A program made the translations under genes and the position numbers. Positions 1 through 8,161 of a stretch of 17,944 nt of DNA are shown piece after piece. This stretch comes from JBLIKP01 sp047635375 (lineage in GTDB: Bacteria > Bacteroidota > Bacteroidia > Sphingobacteriales > Sphingobacteriaceae). The notes below the pieces were generated by a model, which ran no database searches, was not told the origin of the DNA, and worked only from the letters and a program-made list of their open reading frames with translations. The DNA lies in assembly GCA_047635375.1 (NCBI GenBank), contig JBLIKP010000053.1:1-17944 (forward strand), in the 5' to 3' direction. Position 1 is the first letter of the stretch. Each line of letters begins with the position of its first letter.

Positions 1-104
1 ACCACAAATTCATCGACGATAGGCAAAATGCTCTTAATTGCTGCTTTAATGGGATAATAAAGTTTATCCGCATTCTTAACCATTGTAAATCCACTAATTT
101 TCAT
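1..104 (-). CDS. Glycosyltransferase family 2-like protein, N-terminal fragment cut by window edge
   Basis: Reading the minus strand from an ATG at 104-102 gives 34 complete codons that run off the left edge with no stop. The peptide begins MKISGFTMVKNADKLYYPIK and continues through a stretch like SILPIVDEF. This pattern (M-K-I-S-G-F-T, then a charged-N-A stretch, then YP, then SILP..DEF) matches the start of a family of Bacteroidota glycosyltransferase-2-like proteins, in which a beta strand is followed by the nucleotide-sugar-binding region. The catalytic DxD motif would lie outside the window, so donor and acceptor cannot be inferred. The gene is divergent from lysS with 136 bp between the start codons. 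The family is recognised from the N-terminus only, so the identification is moderately supported and enzymatic activity is unproven. Confidence 0.62.
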   Translation of the reverse strand, partial: MKISGFTMVKNADKLYYPIKAAIKSILPIVDEFV

Positions 105-204
105 TTCTGCTATGTTTTGGGCGATTTTCCCCAAATTTCTGAAAAATATTGTAGTTCGACGAAAATCTGGGCGCCTAAAAGGTAATCAATAAATGATTTA
201 ATTG

Positions 205-212
205 TACTTTTG
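205..212 (+). promoter_or_regulatory. lysS promoter -7 box (TAnnTTTG)
   Basis: TACTTTTG fits the Bacteroidota -7 consensus TAnnTTTG and is followed by GCACC, as is the matching box upstream of purL. It lies 28 bases before the lysS start codon, which would give a leader of about 25 nt. No convincing TTG -33 element is seen at the usual 19-20 base spacing, so the call rests on the -7 box and its position. Confidence 0.5.
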
Positions 213-213
213 C

Positions 214-227
214 ACCTTTTAAAAGGT
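214..227. repeat. 14-bp perfect palindrome at the lysS transcription start
   Basis: ACCTTTTAAAAGGT is a perfect inverted repeat starting one base after the lysS -7 box, so it would lie at or just after the transcription start. It could be an operator or a short 5' hairpin in the leader. The low complexity of its centre means chance is a real alternative. Confidence 0.35.
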
Positions 228-240
228 AAAAATTATTTCC

Positions 241-1959
241 ATGAGCCAACAATTGAGCAAATTAGAAATTCAACGACGCGAAACGCTTGTTAAGTTACGT
301 GAAAAGGGCATCGAGCCTTTTCCGGCAGAAATGTTTGAAGTAAATGCCTCTGCGGCAGAAATCTTGGAAAATTACCCTAAACAGAAACTAGAGTATAAAA
401 ATATAAGTCTTGCAGGACGAATAATGGGCCGCCGAATTATGGGTAGCGCATCATTTGTGGAGCTTCAAGACACCACCGGGCGTATTCAGCTTTACTTCCG
501 CCGCGACGACCTTTGCGAAGGAGAAGACAAGTCGATGTACAACGATGTGTTTAAGAAATTCCTAGACATTGGTGATATTATCGGAGTTAAAGGATTTGTT
601 TTTGAAACTGGAACGGGAGAGATTTCCATTCACGTGACATCGTTCAAACTTTTAACAAAATCCTTAAAGCCTTTGCCTATTGTTAAGGAAAAGGACGGAG
701 AAGTTTTTGATGCCTTCACCGACCCTGAGATGCGTTACCGCCAACGTTACGTAGATATGATTGTGAACCCTGAGGTTCGTGATACCTTCCGCCAGCGAGC
801 GAAATTGGTAAATTCTATGCGCTCTTTCCTTACCGAAAAAGATTACCTGGAAGTAGAAACTCCAATCTTACAACCGCTTTACGGTGGTGCTGCTGCTCGT
901 CCGTTCAAGACGCACCACAACACGCTGGACATGACGCTTTATTTGCGTATTGCCAACGAACTTTATTTGAAGCGCCTGATTGTAGGCGGTTACGACGGGG
1001 TTTTTGAATTCGCTAAGGATTTTAGAAATGAGGGAATGTCCCGTTTCCATAACCCAGAGTTTACACAAATGGAGCTATACGTAGCCTACAAAGACTACGA
1101 TTGGATGATGGACCTTGTGGAAGCTATGGTAGAAAAAATCGCCATGGATCTTCACGGGACTACTGATGTGAAAGTGGGTGAGAACACCATCAATTTCCAA
1201 CGTCCGTGGAAACGTTATACCATGTACGAGGCTATCGAGCACTTTGCCGGAGTTGATGTTTCGGAAATGACCGAAGCTGAAATGCGCAAAGTTGCTCAGG
1301 ACTTGAAAATTAAGACCGACGATTCAATGGGTCGTGGTAAGCTTATCGACGAAATTTTCGGTGAGATGTGTGAGCCAAAATTAATTCAGCCGACATTCAT
1401 CACGGATTACCCTGTAGAAATGTCACCATTGGCTAAGAAACACCGCAGTAAGCCAGGATTGGTAGAGCGTTTCGAGGCGATATGTAATGGAAAAGAAATC
1501 TGTAATGCATTCTCTGAGCTTAACGACCCTATAGACCAGCGCGCGCGTTTCGAAGAGCAACTTGAGCTTGGAAAACGTGGCGACGATGAAGCGATGGTAC
1601 TCGACGAAGATTTCTTAAGAGCGCTAGAATACGGAATGCCACCAACAGCCGGACTAGGAATTGGAATCGACCGTCTTTCGATGATCATGACCAACTCACC
1701 GTCTATTCAAGACGTACTTTTCTTCCCTCAGATGAGGCCAGAAAAGAAAGCCGTAGCAAGCTTAGCCGCCGACTTAAAAGCGAAAAATGTCCCAGAAGAA
1801 TGGATTAAAGTTTTCGAAGGATTAGGATTTAATACTCTTGCCGAAATGCAGGAAATAAAAATCGGAAAAATCTTTAACGACATGGGCGGCATGCGCAAGA
1901 AGTTAAAGATAGAATCACCAATGCCAGCAAAAGAAGAAGTAGAAAGTTGGTTAGCATAA
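241..1959 (+). CDS. lysS: Lysyl-tRNA synthetase, class II
   Basis: It charges tRNA-Lys with lysine using ATP in the cytoplasm. The 572-residue protein has an N-terminal OB-fold anticodon-binding domain (about 56-142) followed by the class II catalytic core. Motif 1 lies near 188-211, motif 2 contains FRNEG at 261-265 within the phrase around DFRNEGMSRFHNPEFTQME, and motif 3 is GLGIGIDRL at 471-479. It is roughly 65-70 residues longer than the E. coli enzyme because of a C-terminal extension after PQMRP (about 500-572) that is usual in Bacteroidota LysRS. The ATG start follows a good -7 box and agrees with the family N-terminus. Its TAA stop overlaps the ung ATG by one base, so the two genes are probably cotranscribed and translationally coupled. 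The identification is essentially certain. Confidence 0.98.
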   Translation: MSQQLSKLEIQRRETLVKLREKGIEPFPAEMFEVNASAAEILENYPKQKLEYKNISLAGRIMGRRIMGSASFVELQDTTGRIQLYFRRDDLCEGEDKSMYNDVFKKFLDIGDIIGVKGFVFETGTGEISIHVTSFKLLTKSLKPLPIVKEKDGEVFDAFTDPEMRYRQRYVDMIVNPEVRDTFRQRAKLVNSMRSFLTEKDYLEVETPILQPLYGGAAARPFKTHHNTLDMTLYLRIANELYLKRLIVGGYDGVFEFAKDFRNEGMSRFHNPEFTQMELYVAYKDYDWMMDLVEAMVEKIAMDLHGTTDVKVGENTINFQRPWKRYTMYEAIEHFAGVDVSEMTEAEMRKVAQDLKIKTDDSMGRGKLIDEIFGEMCEPKLIQPTFITDYPVEMSPLAKKHRSKPGLVERFEAICNGKEICNAFSELNDPIDQRARFEEQLELGKRGDDEAMVLDEDFLRALEYGMPPTAGLGIGIDRLSMIMTNSPSIQDVLFFPQMRPEKKAVASLAADLKAKNVPEEWIKVFEGLGFNTLAEMQEIKIGKIFNDMGGMRKKLKIESPMPAKEEVESWLA

Positions 1960-2645
1960 TGAATGAGAAAAACCTTGAGCAATCGTGGAGGAAGGAGCTT
2001 GGCGACGAGTTTCAAAAGCCCTATATGCTTGATTTAACACAATTTATAAACACACAAAAGGCTCAGGGCGCGGAAATCTTTCCACCTGAGCCTTTGGTTT
2101 TTAACGCCTTTAATCATTGCGCTTTCGCGGATGTGAAAGTGGTTATCATCGGACAAGATCCTTATCATGGTCCCGGCCAGGCGCACGGATTATCGTTTTC
2201 AGTTCCTCGGGGAATGAAGTTACCTCCTAGTCTGCGCAATATCTACAAAGAAATCACTTCTGATATAGGTCAGCAGGCTGCGGCTAATGGTTTGGCTTCT
2301 GCCGAAGGAGACCTCACGCGCTGGGCAAATCAAGGCGTTTTGTTGCTCAATGCCACGCTCACGGTAGAAGCTAAAAATCCCGGTTCCCATCAAGGCCAGG
2401 GCTGGGAAGAATTCACCGATAAGATTGTGGAAGTGCTAAACAAGAAAAAAGAAAACCTAGTATTTATCCTTTGGGGCGCTTACGCGCTGAAAAAAGGGGC
2501 GAGTATTAATCGAGAGAAGCATTTAGTGATTGAAAGTGCACATCCCTCGCCGTTTTCAGCACATCGTGGCTTTTTTGATTCCAAACCTTTTTCCAAGGCA
2601 AATGAATTTTTAAAAGAAAAGGGAATTCAGGAGATAAGGTGGTAA
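1959..2645 (+). CDS. ung: Uracil-DNA glycosylase, family 1
   Basis: It removes uracil from DNA as the first step of base-excision repair, acting on deaminated cytosine or misincorporated dUMP. The 228-residue length matches the family. The catalytic water-activating motif GQDPYHGPGQAHGLSFS is present with catalytic Asp67, and the DNA-intercalating loop HPSPFSAHRGFF lies at about 195-206. The core strand LLLNATLTV is also seen. I chose the ATG at 1959, which overlaps the lysS stop (TAATG). An in-frame TTG at 1947 would add only four residues from within lysS and fits the family less well. The arrangement suggests termination-reinitiation coupling with lysS. No clear terminator follows the gene. 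Confidence 0.97.
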   Translation: MNEKNLEQSWRKELGDEFQKPYMLDLTQFINTQKAQGAEIFPPEPLVFNAFNHCAFADVKVVIIGQDPYHGPGQAHGLSFSVPRGMKLPPSLRNIYKEITSDIGQQAAANGLASAEGDLTRWANQGVLLLNATLTVEAKNPGSHQGQGWEEFTDKIVEVLNKKKENLVFILWGAYALKKGASINREKHLVIESAHPSPFSAHRGFFDSKPFSKANEFLKEKGIQEIRW

Positions 2646-3096
2646 GGGGAAATTAGATTTGAGTTTGGAGTGTGAGTTTTGAGGGTTTATCTGACGCTGC
2701 CTGAAATAGGTTGATCGCTTGAAAATTAATCCTCGTTCTCCTTCTTCTTCCCCCACAATTTTTAAGTGCAAAAGTTTCTTTTTTGGTCCACCAACCGTCA
2801 TTTCGAGCTTTGTATAGAAACGACGATTAATAAGCGAGATTTCGTTTTTAAACCCTCCTTTATTTCTCCCTTACTCCTGTTAGCAAGCGCAGCGGTAGAA
2901 TGATTTTTAAGAATACGAAACCTATAATTTAGCAAAATATAAAAAACTCATCGCTCATAACTCAAAACTATCGCGCAGCGATCCTAGCACCTTCTTCTTT
3001 CCTTTGCGGTAAATACCAACGCAAGAAGTTTAGAAATAAATCAAAAATTGAGTCAAAATAAAAAGGCTTAAAAACTTAATCGCTTCATATAAAGCC
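2646..3096. other. Gene-free intergenic stretch, about 450 bp
   Basis: No credible coding sequence is seen on either strand; the one open frame on the minus strand (2610-2801) has low-complexity composition and partly mirrors ung. The stretch holds simple T/C-rich runs (around 2731-2780), a possible dispersed-repeat remnant (2796-2844), an 8-mer GCGCAGCG repeated at 2887-2894 and 2973-2980, and a small inverted repeat ATCGC-GCA-GCGAT at 2970-2982. The right end includes the weak hairpin downstream of the PorU-like gene. ung and the PorU-like gene converge here. Confidence 0.6.
2796..2844. repeat. Possible remnant of a Bacteroidota intergenic dispersed repeat
   Basis: The block opens with CGTCATTTCGAGC (2796-2808) and closes with GCGAGATTTCG (2834-2844). 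Sequences of the general form GTCATTTCGAGC...GCGAGAAATCTC are frequent between genes in Flavobacteriales. This copy has a longer, diverged middle. It is the only such copy I see in the window, so the call depends on remembered resemblance and is weak. Confidence 0.28.
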
Positions 3097-3098
3097 TT
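3055..3098 (-). terminator. Weak hairpin after the PorU-like gene
   Basis: On the minus strand AAGGCTT (3098-3092, overlapping the TAA stop) can pair with AAGCCTT (3069-3063) across a loop of about 22 nt, followed by a T-rich tail interrupted by one A. The stem is only 7 bp and AT-rich, so this is a marginal intrinsic terminator. Confidence 0.33.
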
Positions 3099-6000
3099 AC
3101 CTCATCAAATAAATCTTCCCAATATTCTTCTTGAAAAACTTATCTCCAGCACTGCCACGCTTCTCGTATTGGCGTCCCTCTTGGCTTACTTTTACATTGT
3201 AAAAATACACGCCGTTTGCCAGCTGATCACCAAATTCGTCGGTGCCGTTCCAGCGGAAATCACTGATGTTGTTTCCAATCTTAAGCGGTCCCAATTCGTT
3301 TTTTGTCACCTCACGTACCAACTTGCCACTCACCGTGAATATCTGGATGGTAATTTCTTCTGGCACCTGACTTCCCGTTAGCGTAAACACAAATTGCATA
3401 CTTGTCGAAAACGGATTAGGATAGGGGTAGATTTGGGTGATTGTTTCTCTGTCGTCTACCTCAAATGAAATTTCGTAGGCTTGTTTTCCAGCAGAATTTC
3501 CGCTGGCATCACTCCCTTGAACCCTCATAGTGTGTACTCCGTTATCAAAGGGGCTTTGCGGATTGTAAACCAGCGTCGCAGCATTCTTTTCTGATGTTCC
3601 AGGAGAGAAATTCATTCCCGCGGTTCCAATTGGAAGAATTGTAAAGTCAGCATCGTTTGGATTCTTTATCCAGACCATCATGTTTGAGGTGTCGTTCAAT
3701 GCTCTAAACTCATTGTCGTCGCTTAGCGTAATTGTGATTTCCGGCTGTGGCTGAATCAATTCACCGTCCAATATTTTCCTGCCATCAACACGAACATCCA
3801 AAAGCGGATTAGTATTGTCGCCCACCACCGTAAACGGAACGGAGTAGAAGTTATTCGAAAGGTCTTTGTCGAGCCCGTTTAGGGGTAATACAGAAACAAT
3901 CAGCTGATTTTCACCTACCAACCCAAGACTTGAGAATTTAGTGGATATAGCGGCTGTGTTTAAGCCCTCAAGCTGACCAATAGATTTCACGTCTATTTCA
4001 ATTTCATTTCTGCTGGCAGTTAAAACGGTTAGGTTAACTTCTAATGAGTCTGATTGTAATTCCAAAAGGTTCTTTATCATTACCGAAAACGAAATGCTGT
4101 CACCCTCTTGAATAACCTTAGTTGGAGAAACCAACCCTGAATCTGGGAAAACGCTCACTTCTGGTGTTCCCACGAAGTACATGGTCAAATCCTTAACTGT
4201 CGAAGGTGTCCTCAGTGAATCGTCACGGAAATAAATCGAGTAACGAAGGTTTTTAAATGAATCTGTTGAGACTGAACTTAGGTCGGTGGTTTCACTGGGG
4301 TCTGCATATAATACTTCTTCCTCTCCATTTGGCTTTACGCCGATGATCGATACTTTGAACGAATCACTTTCGGTTCCTTTTAGCAAATTAAAACTCGCCG
4401 TTTCCCATCCTCTCGACGGACCAAAATTTTGGGAGGTTAAACTTCCCTGGTTGTATTTCCCAACAAACTCCACATCTTGAAATAAGGTCTGCTCTTTTGG
4501 TGGGGTGGGATTGTTTAGTGTATCAGCGGTGAATTCAACGGAAGTAAAACTGTTGTCGTTCTTTCTTCCCATCAGCATATATGGCCATCCGTTTTGAACG
4601 GTTCTTATTTGTGATGCACCAGCATCTTCAAATGCTGTTAAGGTTGCCTCTGAAAAAGTCTGAGGATCAAAGTTCTTTCCGTTGTACACATACACATAAT
4701 GTCCATCTGGAATTCGGTTTAGGTAATCGTTCATGCTGTCTACTTGCGCAGAAACATTGGTGTTAAAGTTGAATAAACTACTTTTTATACCGTCGATGTG
4801 TACAATATTATACTGACTTTCGTACCCGAACCTGTCAAAACTAGACGGATTCAGTGCCAACATATAAACGCCTTGTTTTTCTTGGAAGGCTTGCACTGCC
4901 TTGTTTGAATTGATTCTAAGTATTCTTTGTCCGGTTGAAGAAGAAGCTACATCACCACGGGTAAAAATGGAAATCCTTATCGCATCTTCAGTAAATTCAA
5001 AGGTCTTATAAGTTGTATCGCCAACCATATTGTTGTATTGCGGATTGAATTGTGCAAACTTACTTAGGCTAATCCCTGAATTAGCATCTTTTCTATAAGT
5101 GAAATCGCTGTTCTGCCAGAGGCCTCCTTCGTTTATCGGAAGATCTAACTTCATCCTCCAGAAATAAACTTGGTTTTCTGTTGGAGTGAAAGTTGGCGTC
5201 CAGCTGATTAAGGTTTTTCCAGCAAGAACTCCTGAATTCTGTTTGAACGACGAGCTGAAATCAGAAACGGTATCTATCTCGAAGATGTAATTAGCGTTTC
5301 CTATTTTAAGGTTATTGCTTTGTGCGGTTAGCTTGATTGGGCTTTTTCCAACGATACCGTGCACATCTGGAGAAACTATGTTAACCCCATTGGCTGGCAT
5401 AATAAAATCGAAACTAGCGGTGTTATTCGCAAGGCTAAGTTCGTTGATTCCTGTTCCTTGGTTTATGGAAACGGTGAACGAGTTTAGTCCGCGAGTACTT
5501 AAGTCTTTACTTTTAATATAATAGAAAAGTGTGTCACGGTAAAATATAGGAGGGAATTCTTGAGCTAGATAAGTAATGTCTTTACCGTCAGGTAATTTTC
5601 TGCTCACCACCACCGATAAAGAATCCTCGGTAGCTTTCCCATTATTATTAACCACAATTGCCACAGCGAAGGAATCTGAAACTGCCGTTACATTTTGTGG
5701 GTGAATATAAAGTGAAGACCGTGATATTGCCCAGTCAGGGTCCTTTGGCGCGTAAAATGTTAAAGCAGGATCGCCATGAAAATTGTATTGCCTTGCATGA
5801 AGTCGGTTGAATTTATCGTCGGCCTTTTGGAATTGACCTACTGTCTCAGCCAGAAGTTTGGAGATTGGGAGTCCGAAACTATCCGTAAATGCGACCTTGT
5901 AAAAAATGGAAGTAAAGCCATTTAAATAAGAAGGGAATCCCAAATCTGAAGTAGCTATCCAGCCAATAGCACCCTTTTCTTTAGCGAGAATGTAGTTTTC

Positions 6001-7986
6001 AGCAACACTGTTTTTATTAAAAGTGTTCCCCGCTGAACAACCGTTATACATCATTATTGTATGTCGGCCGGTAATTGCCAAGTCTTCACTTTTCCCGAAA
6101 TCTAACTCAAGTCCTTGACTTGATCCGTGTCCAAAGAAGCTTAAAAATCCAATGCCTTCATCAATCTTGCCGACAATCCTGCCCTTGAAGTTTCCTGAAA
6201 TAGGATCGTTTACATTTTTGTGATAAGAAAAGTCCTTGGCTCCGTAAAGCGCACCTTCAATAATGCTCCTGTAGTTGCTGGTGTAACTTTTGAAGGAATT
6301 GTTCTCGAATAAATTTGTGCCACCACTCAAGTGAACCACTCTTTTTCTCCATTGCGAATCTGGTAATGCCTCATATTCTTGAAGGCGTTGAAGGTAATTT
6401 CGGACATCATCATTTGTTTGTGCAGGGATACGGCTTATTGGTAAATCTGGTTTGTAAAGGGAATCTACAATGCCACTGGTAAACATTACGTCAGATCCCG
6501 GAACCCCGAAAGTGGGAACTAAGTCCAATTGAAAATTTGAGGTGTTTTGACGAATGCGGCTTGCTTCCTGTCCTTTTCCTAATAATAGAATAAGTGGTTT
6601 TTGATTTGCAGTAGCAAGTAGCTCCTTAGCGTAATTGCGGATTGCCATAGGGTGATGCTGACCGAAATAATAATTGAAATACAGTTCATCAGTGGTAACG
6701 GTATTTACATTTCTTCCTGTCGACTTTCGGTAATTTTCATATTCTAACGCCGATTGACGTAAGCTTTTATGCGTGATGATTATGAAATCCCATTCAGGGT
6801 TTACAGTAATTTTTTGTTCCTCGACCTTGGATGGAATTAGGTTTGTTATGGTCGTGGTATCGAATAAATAAAACTCGTTTTCAGAAGCTTCTACCGGAAG
6901 CATGATTTCTAGAGTATCTGCGTAAGTATTACCATTTACGATTGTACCCGTGGAGTTATTCCATACGGAAATATTTGTGGGATCTGATAAATTTGAGAAT
7001 GCTACATGCTTCGCACCTGATGAGAAAGGGAGATTAAAATTTAATTCATTCCCTTGAACTTGAAAGTTTCTAGGGTAGGTAAAGGTAAAATGGCTAATAG
7101 CAATATTATCGGCGGCAACGCCTAAATCATTAATTGAGGAAATTCTAACTGACGTAGAAGCTCCTAAACGATCAGCAGTAATTTGTTTAGAAACTATTGC
7201 CTCAGAGTATCCGGTAAATAAAGTATCGGCCACGGATTGTAAATCCGTTCCATTCGGCCCGACTTCCAGGCGGGTGTGGTGATTTGGGTTGGCTTCGAAA
7301 GCATTAGACCTTCCGTAAATTTTAGTTTTAAAATCAATTTGGCTCCCATTATTCACGTAACCAAAAGTATTTAAGGAGAAAGTTCTCGATCCGCCTCGAT
7401 TGATACGATTCGAAAACCAGCCTTCACCGTTTACATATTCAGAAAACGTAGCCCCCTGGGTAAGGTCAATTCCTAAATAATAAGCTTCAGGAAAAATAAA
7501 AGTTTGGCTGTGATTGAAAGTTTCTTCAGCAATGCCAGTTATTGGTAAAGATAAATTTGTTGTTGTTTTTAGTGGGCTATTATCTACAGTTATATAATAG
7601 TAAGAAGTGTCTGAGAAAAGGCTGTAATCCAAATGGGCCTGATCACCGGGTTCGTAGAGCGTTGAGTCCAAAGCTCCGTCATTATTTTGCCCATAAAATG
7701 AAACGAAATCTGTTGGATTAATAGTCCCATCATTAAGGCCCACCTGCTTTGTGAAGATTTTCTTCCCATTGTGATAAACATGAAAGTTGCCCCCTAGATT
7801 TGATGGAATTCCCGCAGCGATTAGGTCGGAGCCTAAAACCTTATAGATTCCATTTTCAGTTACCTCAAGTTTAAAGTAATCCTGATTTTCAATAATCCAT
7901 GAATTTGTGGCGGATTGCCCAGTCAATAAAAGCGGGAATAAAAGGCAGATTGTATAAAGTAGTACAAACGTATAAATTCGAGACAT
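3097..7986 (-). CDS. C25 (gingipain-like) cysteine peptidase, PorU/PorU2-type T9SS sortase-like protein
   Basis: A 1629-residue secreted protein. Residues 1-24 form a signal peptide (hydrophobic run ending near LLTGQSA). An N-terminal PorU-type beta domain (about 28-135) is followed by the C25 peptidase domain (about 398-747) with the catalytic His620 in FFGHGS, catalytic Cys650 in MMYNGCSAGN, and the family motif FHGDPAL near 736-742. A CARDB/Ig-like region follows (about 757-870), then an ILEI/FAM3-like domain (about 1038-1142), more beta-rich segments including a second CARDB-like part (about 1290-1390), and a FlgD-Ig-like C-terminal domain from YPYPNPF at 1520 with NGVYFYNVKV near 1591-1600. 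PorU removes the sorting domain of T9SS cargo and attaches it to anionic lipopolysaccharide at the cell surface. Classical PorU is shorter (about 1160-1300 residues) and commonly lies near porV. The greater length and the absence of porV or gldJ nearby favour a PorU2-type paralogue or another C25 surface protease. The catalytic dyad appears intact. Confidence 0.88.
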   Translation of the reverse strand: MSRIYTFVLLYTICLLFPLLLTGQSATNSWIIENQDYFKLEVTENGIYKVLGSDLIAAGIPSNLGGNFHVYHNGKKIFTKQVGLNDGTINPTDFVSFYGQNNDGALDSTLYEPGDQAHLDYSLFSDTSYYYITVDNSPLKTTTNLSLPITGIAEETFNHSQTFIFPEAYYLGIDLTQGATFSEYVNGEGWFSNRINRGGSRTFSLNTFGYVNNGSQIDFKTKIYGRSNAFEANPNHHTRLEVGPNGTDLQSVADTLFTGYSEAIVSKQITADRLGASTSVRISSINDLGVAADNIAISHFTFTYPRNFQVQGNELNFNLPFSSGAKHVAFSNLSDPTNISVWNNSTGTIVNGNTYADTLEIMLPVEASENEFYLFDTTTITNLIPSKVEEQKITVNPEWDFIIITHKSLRQSALEYENYRKSTGRNVNTVTTDELYFNYYFGQHHPMAIRNYAKELLATANQKPLILLLGKGQEASRIRQNTSNFQLDLVPTFGVPGSDVMFTSGIVDSLYKPDLPISRIPAQTNDDVRNYLQRLQEYEALPDSQWRKRVVHLSGGTNLFENNSFKSYTSNYRSIIEGALYGAKDFSYHKNVNDPISGNFKGRIVGKIDEGIGFLSFFGHGSSQGLELDFGKSEDLAITGRHTIMMYNGCSAGNTFNKNSVAENYILAKEKGAIGWIATSDLGFPSYLNGFTSIFYKVAFTDSFGLPISKLLAETVGQFQKADDKFNRLHARQYNFHGDPALTFYAPKDPDWAISRSSLYIHPQNVTAVSDSFAVAIVVNNNGKATEDSLSVVVSRKLPDGKDITYLAQEFPPIFYRDTLFYYIKSKDLSTRGLNSFTVSINQGTGINELSLANNTASFDFIMPANGVNIVSPDVHGIVGKSPIKLTAQSNNLKIGNANYIFEIDTVSDFSSSFKQNSGVLAGKTLISWTPTFTPTENQVYFWRMKLDLPINEGGLWQNSDFTYRKDANSGISLSKFAQFNPQYNNMVGDTTYKTFEFTEDAIRISIFTRGDVASSSTGQRILRINSNKAVQAFQEKQGVYMLALNPSSFDRFGYESQYNIVHIDGIKSSLFNFNTNVSAQVDSMNDYLNRIPDGHYVYVYNGKNFDPQTFSEATLTAFEDAGASQIRTVQNGWPYMLMGRKNDNSFTSVEFTADTLNNPTPPKEQTLFQDVEFVGKYNQGSLTSQNFGPSRGWETASFNLLKGTESDSFKVSIIGVKPNGEEEVLYADPSETTDLSSVSTDSFKNLRYSIYFRDDSLRTPSTVKDLTMYFVGTPEVSVFPDSGLVSPTKVIQEGDSISFSVMIKNLLELQSDSLEVNLTVLTASRNEIEIDVKSIGQLEGLNTAAISTKFSSLGLVGENQLIVSVLPLNGLDKDLSNNFYSVPFTVVGDNTNPLLDVRVDGRKILDGELIQPQPEITITLSDDNEFRALNDTSNMMVWIKNPNDADFTILPIGTAGMNFSPGTSEKNAATLVYNPQSPFDNGVHTMRVQGSDASGNSAGKQAYEISFEVDDRETITQIYPYPNPFSTSMQFVFTLTGSQVPEEITIQIFTVSGKLVREVTKNELGPLKIGNNISDFRWNGTDEFGDQLANGVYFYNVKVSQEGRQYEKRGSAGDKFFKKNIGKIYLMR
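4561..4875 (-). other. ILEI/FAM3 (PANDER)-like domain within the PorU-like protein
   Basis: Residues about 1038-1142 of the C25 protein resemble the interleukin-like EMT inducer (ILEI/FAM3) fold. They have an opening QGVYMLALNP strand, a phrase MNDYLNRIPDGHYVYVYNG where the family has FLNSIPDGHIVLVAV, a helix with TLTAFEDAGASQIRTV where the family has an ALESLG...IR phrase, and a closing WPYMLMGRKN strand where the family has SWVFVG. The same fold in POMGNT1 binds beta-linked GlcNAc, which suggests a carbohydrate-binding role here. The fold call is by eye and the role is inferred. Confidence 0.68.
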
Positions 7987-8065
7987 TTAGGGATGTTTTT
8001 TAGAATCCTAAATATATTGTTTTCATTCTGTCTTTCCGTGAAAGCGTGATAAATTAAGGCTTAAA

Positions 8066-8083
8066 ATACCTGAATCTAGGGAT
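8066..8083. promoter_or_regulatory. Imperfect copy of the 18-bp palindrome, between the PorU-like gene and purL
   Basis: ATACCTGAATCTAGGGAT matches the perfect palindrome at 12066-12083 in 15 of 18 positions, including the complete left half. It lies about 80-97 bp upstream of both divergent start codons (the PorU-like gene and purL). It could be a binding site for a dimeric regulator shared with the kinase-like gene. The right half is degraded, so chance remains possible. Confidence 0.35.
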
Positions 8084-8130
8084 TTAAATTATTGCTTACC
8101 AAAAGGTAGTTATAATCCCACCGTGTTTAT

Positions 8131-8138
8131 TAATTTTG
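8131..8138 (+). promoter_or_regulatory. purL promoter -7 box (TAnnTTTG)
   Basis: TAATTTTG matches the Bacteroidota consensus and is followed by GCACC, exactly as at the lysS promoter. It predicts a leader of about 17 nt before the TTG start. No clear -33 TTG is seen at normal spacing. Confidence 0.52.
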
Positions 8139-8161
8139 CACCAAATTAAAACCGCACGATT

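Noticed and set aside
1947..1958. Upstream TTG start for ung
   Set aside because: It would add only four residues from within lysS; the ATG at 1959 in the TAATG overlap is the simpler start.
1750..1959. C-terminal extension of LysS as a possible novel fusion
   Set aside because: Extensions of this size are usual for Bacteroidota LysRS.
5228..5242. Third copy of the palindrome core (CCTGAATTC) inside the PorU-like gene
   Set aside because: Only the left half and centre match, it is coding sequence, and the right arm is not palindromic.
3063..8066. AAGGCTTAAAA repeated at both ends of the PorU-like gene (3063-3073 and 8056-8066)
   Set aside because: An AT-rich 11-mer is expected to recur by chance in 18 kb; there are no other signs of a mobile element.
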